A stretch of DNA of 23,194 bases from a virus. The notes below the pieces were generated by a model. The model did not search any database and was not told the DNA's origin. It saw only the letters and a list, made by a program, of their open reading frames with translations. Location: IMG/VR virus record IMGVR_UViG_3300031626_000019, positions 1-23,194 of that record; one strand, given 5' to 3'. Below are positions 6,145 through 14,129 of this stretch, piece after piece (position 1 is the first letter of the stretch; each line of letters starts with the position of its first letter). The position numbers and the translations under genes are program-made.

Positions 6145-6954
6145 ATGGCTAATACTATTGACCAAGCCTTTATCAAGCAGTTCGAGACAGAAGTACATTT
6201 GGCGTATCAACGTATGGGGTCTAAGCTCCGTAACACAGTACGGTCTACAAATGTTTCTGCTTCGGTTGCTCGTTTCCAAGTAATTGGCAAAGGCGTCGCA
6301 ACTACTAAATCCCGCAACGGTAACGTAACACCAATGGAACTTGCTCACACTAACGTGGAAGCAACCATGGCTGATTACTATGCACCAGAGTACATCGACA
6401 AACTTGACGAGTTGAAGACTAACATCAACGAGCGCCAAGCTGTTGCACAATCTGCTGCTGGAGCCTTGGGCCGCAAGACTGATGAAATCCTCATCGCTGC
6501 TATGGACGCTGGTGCTAACAGCACTCAAATCCATGACGCAAGTTCTGCGCTTGAAAAGGCTGACTTGCTCTCATTGTTCCAAACATTTGGTACAGCAGAC
6601 GTTCCAGAAGACGGACAGCGCTATCTTGCTATGTCGCCTGCTGGGTTTGCTGACTTGTTTGCAATCACTGAGTTTGCTTCTTCGGACTTCGTTGGTCCAC
6701 AGAACCTTCCGTTTGCTGGCGGTATGACAATGAAAGAATTCTTGGGCTTCAAGATTTTCTCAACGTCTGCTGTAGCTGGTGGCAAGAACTTCGCATACCA
6801 CACTTCTTCAATTGGCCTCGGCATAAACGCTGACGTTTCAACTGAGGTAAACTATGTGGCCGAAAAAGTCTCACACCTCGCAACATCTATGATGTCCATG
6901 GGCGCTGTCGTTATTGACGATGATGGCATCTATGAAGTCTTAGACAACAACTAA
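6145..6954 (+). CDS. Major capsid protein
   Basis: This 269-residue protein builds the icosahedral head. It follows the scaffold in the usual order, opens with MANTIDQAFIKQFETEVHLAY, and has a long helix around residues 90-130 (DKLDELKTNINERQAVAQSAA). The end is a strand-rich block with EFLGFKIFSTSAV, GLGINADVSTEV and a terminal VVIDDDGIYEVLDNN. This pattern fits podovirus capsid proteins with the HK97 fold. It is short compared with T7 gp10A (345 residues). Codon choice is markedly regular (GCT, CGT, AAC, GAC), consistent with high expression. The gene ends with two stops in the same frame before the next gene, so there is no readthrough form of the T7 10B kind. Confidence 0.9.
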   Translation: MANTIDQAFIKQFETEVHLAYQRMGSKLRNTVRSTNVSASVARFQVIGKGVATTKSRNGNVTPMELAHTNVEATMADYYAPEYIDKLDELKTNINERQAVAQSAAGALGRKTDEILIAAMDAGANSTQIHDASSALEKADLLSLFQTFGTADVPEDGQRYLAMSPAGFADLFAITEFASSDFVGPQNLPFAGGMTMKEFLGFKIFSTSAVAGGKNFAYHTSSIGLGINADVSTEVNYVAEKVSHLATSMMSMGAVVIDDDGIYEVLDNN

Positions 6955-6966
6955 GGAGACTGAATA

Positions 6967-7236
6967 ATGGCTTATACAGCATCTAGCCTCATCCGTATTG
7001 GCGGTGGTTCGGGTCAAGCATTTTGGTACTACACCAGTGCAGACTCAATCGCAGACGCAAATACTGCTGGGTACTTCAACGCTGCCGCAGGCATGTTGAA
7101 TGTAAATGATGTAATCATGACAGTGACATCTACTGGCGGTACGCCAGTTATCACCCATGCTTACGTTAATGCAAATAGTGGTACAGTTGTTGATATTACT
7201 AACGGCGTTGTCGTTACTAATACTGACAGCGACTAA
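6967..7236 (+). CDS. Small probable capsid decoration or head-fibre protein
   Basis: This 89-residue protein starts 12 bases after the capsid stop, with a strong AAGGAG site at 6953-6958. It is Thr/Val/Gly/Asn-rich and looks entirely made of strands: an opening IRIGGGSGQAFWYYTSAD, a turn with AGYFNAAAGMLNVNDVIMTV, then alternating Val/Thr segments to the end. Proteins of this size and composition right behind podovirus capsid genes are usually head decoration or fibre proteins. The assignment rests on position and composition; I cannot name the family with certainty. A GC-rich hairpin follows its stop by 6 bases. Confidence 0.75.
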   Translation: MAYTASSLIRIGGGSGQAFWYYTSADSIADANTAGYFNAAAGMLNVNDVIMTVTSTGGTPVITHAYVNANSGTVVDITNGVVVTNTDSD

Positions 7237-7242
7237 ATAGGA

Positions 7243-7262
7243 CGGGGGGTTTCGGCCCCCCG
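7243..7262 (+). terminator. GC-rich hairpin, probable (weak) terminator after the capsid genes
   Basis: CGGGGGG pairs with CCCCCCG around a six-base loop (TTTCGG), a perfect 7-bp stem. It lies between the decoration gene stop at 7236 and the tail gene start at 7271. The following bases (ACTTTCAT) are only weakly T-rich, so termination is probably partial. That fits a need for much capsid and less tail protein. The hairpin also covers the only ribosome-site-like purines for the next gene. Confidence 0.75.
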
Positions 7263-7270
7263 ACTTTCAT

Positions 7271-7855
7271 ATGCCAGATGTAGCAAACACACCCGTCAAG
7301 ATTTGTTCTCGCGCTTCATTGCTTATCGGCGGTGAGGCGATTCAATCATTTGACGATGGCACTGCGGAAGCAACAATTTGTGACGCAATGTATGAAGACA
7401 TGGCAAGATCAGCTTTGACCAACTCTCGTTGGCGCTTTGCTACCGATCAGGCTGTGTTAAACCAATTGTCCGAAGCCCCTACTGGGCGTTGGAAACTTGC
7501 TCACCAACTACCCTCTGAATCAATTATGCTAATGGCAGTCACTATGAATGACTTTAACATTAAGTATGACACCTATGGTTCCAAAGTATTTAGCGACTCA
7601 AGCACTTCTGATGTTTTAATTGCTGACTATGTGTTCCGTGCTAATGAAGTTGATTGGCCTCCATACTTTGTCACTGCTGTTCAATACATGATGGCTGGTG
7701 TGCTTGCCATATCTGCTGCGCGTGACTCTCAACTCGCCTCGCTCATGGAGCAGAAGGCTAACTATCAAATGACTCAGGCTCGTCGTCTGCACTCTCAAAC
7801 ACAGACAACACGCAAACTTGACACATCAAGGTTTATTGCTGAAAGGCGAAGTTAA
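7271..7855 (+). CDS. Tail tubular protein A (T7 gp11-like adaptor)
   Basis: This 194-residue protein would form the dodecameric adaptor between the portal and the nozzle. The conserved opening is present (PVKICSRASLLIGGEAIQSFDDGTAEATIC), followed by MYEDMARSALTNSRWRFAT near residues 37-56 and LPSESIMLMAV near 79-89. The C-terminal half is helical, ending in SQLASLMEQKANYQMTQARRLHSQTQTT, as in other members. The length matches T7 gp11 (196 residues). There is no ordinary Shine-Dalgarno site within 10 bases of the ATG because the terminator-like hairpin ends 9 bases upstream. Its stop overlaps the start of tubular protein B (TAATG). Confidence 0.9.
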   Translation: MPDVANTPVKICSRASLLIGGEAIQSFDDGTAEATICDAMYEDMARSALTNSRWRFATDQAVLNQLSEAPTGRWKLAHQLPSESIMLMAVTMNDFNIKYDTYGSKVFSDSSTSDVLIADYVFRANEVDWPPYFVTAVQYMMAGVLAISAARDSQLASLMEQKANYQMTQARRLHSQTQTTRKLDTSRFIAERRS

Positions 7856-10416
7856 TGCAGAAAGTTAGAGTACCAATAAACAGCTTTCAGTTTGGCGAAG
7901 TCAGCGATTCCCTTATTAGCCGTAACGACACACCAATTCTCAACTCCTCTGCACAGCGGGTTGAGAATTTTCTTGTAATGTCTGAGGGTTCTTTAAAGAA
8001 GCGTCATGGCTTAAAGCATATTTATGACTACAGCCTGACGTATGACGCAAGTAATCCCAATAAATCTTTCCTTGCATCCTTTTTGTTTGACGATAATGAG
8101 CAGTACATCCTTTCGATTGAGCATCAAAAACTCAGGGCATTTCGTTTATTAGACGATGGGTCTGTTTCTCTTGTGGATACCGTAACGGCAGATGTGAACT
8201 CAGCCGCACTTCCGTTCGATCAAGATTATGTGACTCAATATACAGTTGCTCAATACGGTGACGTAATGTTTGTCTGTCACCCATTGTTTGCGCCGCGCTT
8301 AGTGAGCCGTACTAGCCTTACAAACTTTGATATTAGCACATTTTCTTTCGACTCAAGGCCCGACAACCACAAGATTTATCAACCTTACTATGACTTCCAA
8401 GCTCAAGGTGTATTGCTTGACCCTAGGGCAACAACTGGAGATTCAATTCTTGTAAAGGCATACACAAGCACTGGGACTACCGATGCAAGCAGTGTTGCTG
8501 TATCTCAAACTGTAAGCGCTAGTGGCAGCTTTACGCTCCTTAATAGCAGTCCTATTGTTTTTGATAAACCAAGACAAATTACTTTTACCTCGACTAGCAC
8601 GAACACAAGTAAGTACATTCAAATTGCTGGAAAAGACATTGACGGCGTTACTATTAGTGTCAGTGTCACTGCTCCCAGCAACGCAACAGTCGATACAATA
8701 AGGTTTTTTAAAGAGATAACTTATATTGCGACAAGCACTGGCGCAGCTGATGTTTCCGTTGGGTTCAACTCTAAAGAAGGAGTTTCCTATTTCAACACAG
8801 ACGGTAGCCAGACTGGCGGCAACTATCTAAGCTCAGCCCATGTCGGAACAGTATTACGTTATCACGAGTCTGAAATGACTATTACTGAGGTTCAGTCTTC
8901 TTGCGAAGCTATAGTTGATATTGTTGACGAACTTAAAATTAGACTAGCTGTTCTTAACCCTCTGAGAACAATTGAAGGTTCTGCATCGGTAGAGGTTACA
9001 CATCTTAGCCACGGCTTTTCTGGCGGTGAAGCGATTACTGTTGAAGAAGCTGCTGCAACTGGTGGTATTAACACTGGAAACCTTAATGGCTCTAGGACTG
9101 TCGGCAATATTATTAATGAAAACACATACACCTTTACGGCTGGCGGCTCTGCTAGTTCATCAGAAGATGGTGGCGGTTACGTTAAAATTGTAACTCATGC
9201 TGCTACAGCAGACTGGTATGAACAAGCTTTCTCAGCTGTTCGAGGATACCCTGCTTCCGTTTGTTTCCACGAAAATAGGCTTGTTTTTGGAGGGACCATT
9301 GCTCAGCCGGATACAATTTGGATGAGCAAGATTGGTCAGTTTTTTAACTTCGATGTGGGCGAGGCTGAAGACTCAGACTCAATTGATTTAACAGCAGCCA
9401 CAGGTCAGGTTAATGAAATTAGATACATGGTTTCCAACAGAGACCTTCAGGTGTTCACAGCATCTGGTGAGCTTTACATTCCCACTTACTTGAATCAAGC
9501 CATCACGCCGACTAACGCACAGATCAGAAAGCAGACACCTTATGGTACTGAGTTTGTGCTTCCCGCGTCCATAGACGGCGCTACAGTCTTTGTTCAGCAT
9601 GACGGGCATACAGTGAGGGAATATCTCTATACCGACTCTGAGGACGCCTACACGGCTTCCTCTATATCAACACTGTCTGGACACTTAATACAGTCGCCTC
9701 AGTCTATGGCAGTTGTGCATTCTGGATTTGACCTGTCTGACTCATATGCTTTTATTGTACTTGGCGACGGTGAGGGCACTCTATTCTCCTCAAACCGCGC
9801 AGAGAAAAGAGCCTCTTGGACTAGGGTAACAACATCTGGTAGGTTTGCTGGAACGATTGCAATACATAACAGGCTGTTTGTTAATGTTTACGATAAAAGC
9901 AATAAGCTTCATTTGTGTGAGTTTACTGGTGATGTTGGATTAGACTTGTATCTTTACGAAGCTGTCTCAACAAATGTTGTAGACGTAAGCGGTCTGTATA
10001 ATAACAATGACGTTGTTGACGTTATCGGAGTCAAGGCTGGCAAGCAGTCTTATCTTGGTCAGCTTACCGTAAACTCAAGCGAAGAGATTAATCTGAGCGC
10101 CTACAGCGAACATGGGTTCACTCATGCTTATGTTGGGAAAGCATTTACAGCTAAGATCGTAACTAATCCAATTGACGTTACGGCATCTAATGGTCCGGTT
10201 ACTGGTACTATTCGCGGGATTAGTAATGTTGTTTTAGATTTGAAGGCAACTCGCTCAGTTAAAGTAAATAATAGAAACTTCTCAATGGATGACGACTTTT
10301 CTGGGAAAAAAGAAATTAGGATTTTGGGCCATAGCCGCGATCCTCAGATTACCATTGAGCAAAATGATCCACTTCAACTTCAGCTTAACGGCTTAATAGC
10401 GGAGCTTGTACTCTAA
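7855..10416 (+). CDS. Tail tubular protein B (T7 gp12-like nozzle)
   Basis: This 853-residue protein would form the hexameric tail nozzle through which DNA and ejection proteins leave. The N-terminus carries the family hallmark: SFQFGEVSDSLISRNDTPILNSSAQRVENFLVMSEGSLKKRHG (about residues 10-52). A central region holds Ser/Thr-rich strand segments. The block YPASVCFHENRLVFGGTIAQPDTIWMSKIGQFFNF (about residues 465-500), followed by a propeller-like stretch, is also typical. The length is close to T7 gp12 (794), with the extra residues in the Thr/Ser-rich domain around 190-330. It is linked to its neighbours by TAATG overlaps at both ends. Confidence 0.88.
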   Translation: MQKVRVPINSFQFGEVSDSLISRNDTPILNSSAQRVENFLVMSEGSLKKRHGLKHIYDYSLTYDASNPNKSFLASFLFDDNEQYILSIEHQKLRAFRLLDDGSVSLVDTVTADVNSAALPFDQDYVTQYTVAQYGDVMFVCHPLFAPRLVSRTSLTNFDISTFSFDSRPDNHKIYQPYYDFQAQGVLLDPRATTGDSILVKAYTSTGTTDASSVAVSQTVSASGSFTLLNSSPIVFDKPRQITFTSTSTNTSKYIQIAGKDIDGVTISVSVTAPSNATVDTIRFFKEITYIATSTGAADVSVGFNSKEGVSYFNTDGSQTGGNYLSSAHVGTVLRYHESEMTITEVQSSCEAIVDIVDELKIRLAVLNPLRTIEGSASVEVTHLSHGFSGGEAITVEEAAATGGINTGNLNGSRTVGNIINENTYTFTAGGSASSSEDGGGYVKIVTHAATADWYEQAFSAVRGYPASVCFHENRLVFGGTIAQPDTIWMSKIGQFFNFDVGEAEDSDSIDLTAATGQVNEIRYMVSNRDLQVFTASGELYIPTYLNQAITPTNAQIRKQTPYGTEFVLPASIDGATVFVQHDGHTVREYLYTDSEDAYTASSISTLSGHLIQSPQSMAVVHSGFDLSDSYAFIVLGDGEGTLFSSNRAEKRASWTRVTTSGRFAGTIAIHNRLFVNVYDKSNKLHLCEFTGDVGLDLYLYEAVSTNVVDVSGLYNNNDVVDVIGVKAGKQSYLGQLTVNSSEEINLSAYSEHGFTHAYVGKAFTAKIVTNPIDVTASNGPVTGTIRGISNVVLDLKATRSVKVNNRNFSMDDDFSGKKEIRILGHSRDPQITIEQNDPLQLQLNGLIAELVL

Positions 10417-10865
10417 TGGCACTCGAGACACTAATATTTGCTGCTATTGCTGCGGCTGGTCAAATTCAAGCAGGTAAAGCTGAGAAGCAAGAAGCTGACC
10501 TTAACGCTTTCAACATAGAAACTGACAAAAAGTTAAATAAAGTTGCGGCAGATCAAATGGCTCTTGAGCGGAAAAAGGAATTTGACTTTGCAATGTCTGC
10601 AAATATTGCACAACTTGCCGCTACTGGCAGGGACGTTGGTTCCAGCATGACAATTAAAGCATTCTTACAGTCGCAAAAAGAAACTGCATACACAGACATT
10701 AGTCGAATACAAACTCAAAACCATTGGGCTGGTCTTCAAAAAGATATGCAAAGACTTGCTGAAGGTCGTAGGGGGCGCAACGCAAAGACCGCATCTCTAT
10801 ACAGGGCAACTGCTACTTTAGCTAACGGTTGGGAAAGTTACTCAAGCGCTAAATCAACACCATAG
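10416..10865 (+). CDS. Internal virion protein B-like (T7 gp14-like ejection protein)
   Basis: This 149-residue protein starts with a hydrophobic Ala-rich helix (LETLIFAAIAAAGQIQAG), then a long charged helix (KAEKQEADLNAFNIETDKKLN) and a conserved-looking AANIAQLAATGRDVGSS-type segment near residues 60-80. In T7, gp14 is ejected first and sits in the outer membrane; the hydrophobic N-terminus and the position right after tubular protein B fit that role. The assignment rests on size, layout and order. It starts by TAATG overlap, and the next gene follows after 15 bases. Confidence 0.8.
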   Translation: MALETLIFAAIAAAGQIQAGKAEKQEADLNAFNIETDKKLNKVAADQMALERKKEFDFAMSANIAQLAATGRDVGSSMTIKAFLQSQKETAYTDISRIQTQNHWAGLQKDMQRLAEGRRGRNAKTASLYRATATLANGWESYSSAKSTP

Positions 10866-10880
10866 AAGGCATAACAAACA

Positions 10881-13800
10881 ATGGCTATAATTCGTCAACA
10901 AACACAAGTCTTCAATAAGCCAATTGGTGTTGTCCGTGCAGACGCAGGCGGTGCTAGGGTTGGCGAGGCGATTGCAAATGCAGCCGATACTATGGGGCAA
11001 ATTGCTTTTAAAAATGCTGCAAGGGTGGCTGAGAAGCGAGGTGTAGAACTTGCTAAAGGACTTGAGGATAGCAAGCTTACAACCTTTAACCCTGAGACTG
11101 GCAAGCCGGAAGCCTTTAAAGCGCCAATGGGTTTTGGAAAAATTGCGGCTGACGCTTACCAACGGGTGGTAGACGCAAGGTTTGAAGAGTCCGTTGATAC
11201 TGAGCTTAGGCTAAAGGCTCGAGAAATTGCGCTTAAATATGAGTATGATGCTGACGGATATGCTAATGTATTTAGCGATTACATAGCTGAAATGAGTGAG
11301 AATGCCGAAGGGCATTACAAGGTATTTATCCAAAGTAATGGCGCTAAGTATCTTGCGTCAACATCTCTCAACATTAAAGAAAAATCTATCCTTAGATCAA
11401 GGCAGCAACTTAGCGAAAGGCTGGCAAGCAAGCTAGGTAAAGATGTAGACAAAGCAAGGGAAGCTGCTGCGGCTGGTAACTTTATGCCCGTTCCAGACGG
11501 AGATTTAAGCGAAGCTGAAGTTATTGCTCAAAGATCAGTAGGCAACGCTTCAGATGGTGAAAAAAGTTTTCTGCTAAAGGGTGGCGCTTCAACATCCCAC
11601 AGCGATGAGGTCAACTTTGGAATAGCTAAGGGTGGCTTGGAATACATCATAAGCAATACTGCAAACCCAGCGGAGCGAGTGGCGCTTGACTTAGCGATTA
11701 GGACTGGCGGCAAGGAAGGAATGTCTCAATTGCCTGCTTCCATTCAAGAGCAGGTTAATGCGCTTTTACCTTACATTAGCGTTGGAACAAAAGATCAGAT
11801 TTTACAGTATAGCTCCGTTGTTGCTGGTGATTACAATGCTCAATGGAAAGTAGAAAAAGACATTGCCAAGGCTCAAGCCGAGCAGGCAGCAATAGAAAGC
11901 CAAATTAACTTCAACTCAAATGTTGATCTGCTTGGAGAATACGCTCAAGGAAAAAGCTTAGAACTCCTTACTATGCTAGAGTATGACGATTTTGGCAATG
12001 AAACAGGTGCTAGACGACAGCCTTCAGCCGTAGAGGTTGCTGGCAGCGTTCAATTTCTTTCTGAAAAGTTTGAGGTAATATCTAGTAATCTCACATCCCT
12101 CCGTAGAAGAGATCAAATTACTCAAGCTGATTATGAGAATGGCTTAAAGGAATCAAGAGAATCAATCCTTCAGAATCTTTTAATTCCAGCCGCAGCTTTA
12201 GGGAATGTTGAAAGCCTAAAGCTTGCGTTAACCATTCCAAACGCAAGGAGCAGTTGGGATGGGTTAACTCAAACTCAGGTTTATTTAGTTAACGAAGTTT
12301 TAGAGTCAGGTTTTTTTACAGGAAAAGACCACGACTTTGTTCAATCGACATTGAACGGAGTTAAGAATACCGCTGCTGAAAAAACTGAAGAGATGAAATT
12401 TAACTATAATTTAACAAAAGCTGTTAATATTGCAGGATCAATGGCTGCAAATAACAGCCTGTCTGAAGACGAATTTAATGATGTTACTCTAAGAGTAGAG
12501 GCTAACATTAAAGATGGAGGCTATACTGATGTTCAAGGAGCTTCACATCTTTCTTCCTTAAGGACGCAAAGAAGTATTGGTTTAGCAAGTGCGTTTGCTG
12601 GTAGTCGCGGCATGAACTCAAGAACATTAAACCAACTGCAAATGTATGTAGACTTAAAGGGAAACGTAGAAAATCCACAAGATTTCCCCAGTCAAGTTGC
12701 CAGCGTTGGAAACGAAATATTAAAAAGTCTTGAGACACGAACCGAGATAGATGCTGTTGTCGGAAAAATATCAGGGCTTAAATCCGTTCTTACTACAGCG
12801 GAAACTAAAGACAAGGAAGCTAAAGAAATTTCCGCTTTAAGAAATTCTATAAGCGGCGGCTCTGCTGATAAGTCTGACCTTAAAACTAGGGAGACTGTTG
12901 ATGGTATGCTTGCTCAAGATGGTCTTGATTTAAGCAGCTTTAATTCTCTTAGCAATGAAGACAAGCAAGTTGCTCTACATTACCTTAGGAATGGCGGTTC
13001 TGAAGTACTGTCAGCTGCATTAAATAATATGGCGGATGGTCAACAAGTAAGAGGTGCTGAGTCATTTATTGCTCTGTACGCACTGTTAAGCACTGATATG
13101 GTTCCCGGGCGCAATGAACCGACTAATCAACTTGAGCCTTATTTTAATGACGATGTAAGTAATGCTCTCCTTAAAGATGCATTCAATGTCTACAAAATAA
13201 GAGGCGGCAACGAGGGAATTGACACAATTATTAATGAGCTTGCTGCAAAAAGGGCTGATCCAAAAGCCATAGCAAACATGAACATAATCCTTGGAACTAA
13301 AGGCGGGACGTCAAACAAACGACAAGTAACTCCGCTTAGCTTTGCGGCTGAGATAACAGGTAACGACCCAAGTATTTACCCTGAGCTTGCATCCGTTGTT
13401 GAATACTTCGCCCTTACGGGCCTTAACAAAAATCAAATAGAAACGCGTGTTAAAGCAATTATAGATCAAAAGTATCCCAAGTCTCTTAATATCATCGACA
13501 CCTCTATGCCCATTGGTAGCGTAACAAGGTCAAGAAAAGCTGTCGTTAAACTTATTCCAGACGATGATATACGTCAGTCATTTTATGACAGGCACAATGA
13601 CAGGCTTGCAAAGTTGTCTAAACATATGGGCATGGAGCTTCGTATTAATGACGGCACTCAGGCCAGTATAGATGATGTTGGTCTTGTACGACCGATTATA
13701 GCAGCCGGAATATCTATGGCGGCATCAGCAATGGGGCTAACTGAAAGAGTAGAAGACGCAAATGTTTACTTGCGACCTGACCCAAGTGGAGCTTCTGACA

Positions 13801-14129
13801 GGTATTACTTCTACTACAAGGATGAAAACAATGAGCTTCAACCGCTGTCTTACCCCGCTGATTCCAAAGGTAATTACCTTAGTGAAAAGAGTGGCGGAAA
13901 ACCATATTGGTATTCAGAAACTCCTGACGAAACAATTGGCGACTTAGTTGCGGCTAAGCTCTCAGAAACTAAAGCCTCTCTCAAGCAGAGCGCAGACGCA
14001 AACGCAGTAGATCAAAATCTTAGAGTAAACTGGTTGACTCAATCAAGTCCATCGGCCTCTGCTGACTTTATGATGCAGCGTTTAATCGAAGGCTTTCCAG
14101 ATGCCGTTAGACCAAGTGGGAGCGAATAA
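10881..14129 (+). CDS. Internal virion protein C-like (T7 gp15-like ejection protein)
   Basis: This 1082-residue protein is mostly alpha-helical and soluble, without membrane segments or a signal peptide. The N-terminus (RQQTQVFNKPIGVVRADAGG, then Ala-rich helices) and the helical body resemble large core-forming ejection proteins. The length exceeds T7 gp15 (747). The C-terminal part (about residues 950-1010) is aromatic and charged (RYYFYYKDENN, KPYWYSETPDE). I see no lytic transglycosylase motif. In T7, gp15 and gp16 form a tube across the periplasm for DNA entry; a similar role is inferred from gene order. The stop overlaps the start of the next ejection protein (TAATG). Confidence 0.82.
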   Translation: MAIIRQQTQVFNKPIGVVRADAGGARVGEAIANAADTMGQIAFKNAARVAEKRGVELAKGLEDSKLTTFNPETGKPEAFKAPMGFGKIAADAYQRVVDARFEESVDTELRLKAREIALKYEYDADGYANVFSDYIAEMSENAEGHYKVFIQSNGAKYLASTSLNIKEKSILRSRQQLSERLASKLGKDVDKAREAAAAGNFMPVPDGDLSEAEVIAQRSVGNASDGEKSFLLKGGASTSHSDEVNFGIAKGGLEYIISNTANPAERVALDLAIRTGGKEGMSQLPASIQEQVNALLPYISVGTKDQILQYSSVVAGDYNAQWKVEKDIAKAQAEQAAIESQINFNSNVDLLGEYAQGKSLELLTMLEYDDFGNETGARRQPSAVEVAGSVQFLSEKFEVISSNLTSLRRRDQITQADYENGLKESRESILQNLLIPAAALGNVESLKLALTIPNARSSWDGLTQTQVYLVNEVLESGFFTGKDHDFVQSTLNGVKNTAAEKTEEMKFNYNLTKAVNIAGSMAANNSLSEDEFNDVTLRVEANIKDGGYTDVQGASHLSSLRTQRSIGLASAFAGSRGMNSRTLNQLQMYVDLKGNVENPQDFPSQVASVGNEILKSLETRTEIDAVVGKISGLKSVLTTAETKDKEAKEISALRNSISGGSADKSDLKTRETVDGMLAQDGLDLSSFNSLSNEDKQVALHYLRNGGSEVLSAALNNMADGQQVRGAESFIALYALLSTDMVPGRNEPTNQLEPYFNDDVSNALLKDAFNVYKIRGGNEGIDTIINELAAKRADPKAIANMNIILGTKGGTSNKRQVTPLSFAAEITGNDPSIYPELASVVEYFALTGLNKNQIETRVKAIIDQKYPKSLNIIDTSMPIGSVTRSRKAVVKLIPDDDIRQSFYDRHNDRLAKLSKHMGMELRINDGTQASIDDVGLVRPIIAAGISMAASAMGLTERVEDANVYLRPDPSGASDRYYFYYKDENNELQPLSYPADSKGNYLSEKSGGKPYWYSETPDETIGDLVAAKLSETKASLKQSADANAVDQNLRVNWLTQSSPSASADFMMQRLIEGFPDAVRPSGSE

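Noticed and set aside
5896-6534. A 212-residue minus-strand frame over the GNAT-like and capsid genes
   Set aside because: It is opposite two supported genes, crosses their intergenic leader, and shows no recognisable features.
6952-6969. Readthrough of the capsid stop to give an extended capsid protein, as both genes share a frame
   Set aside because: Two in-frame stops (TAA at 6952, TGA at 6961) separate them, and the second gene has its own strong ribosome site.
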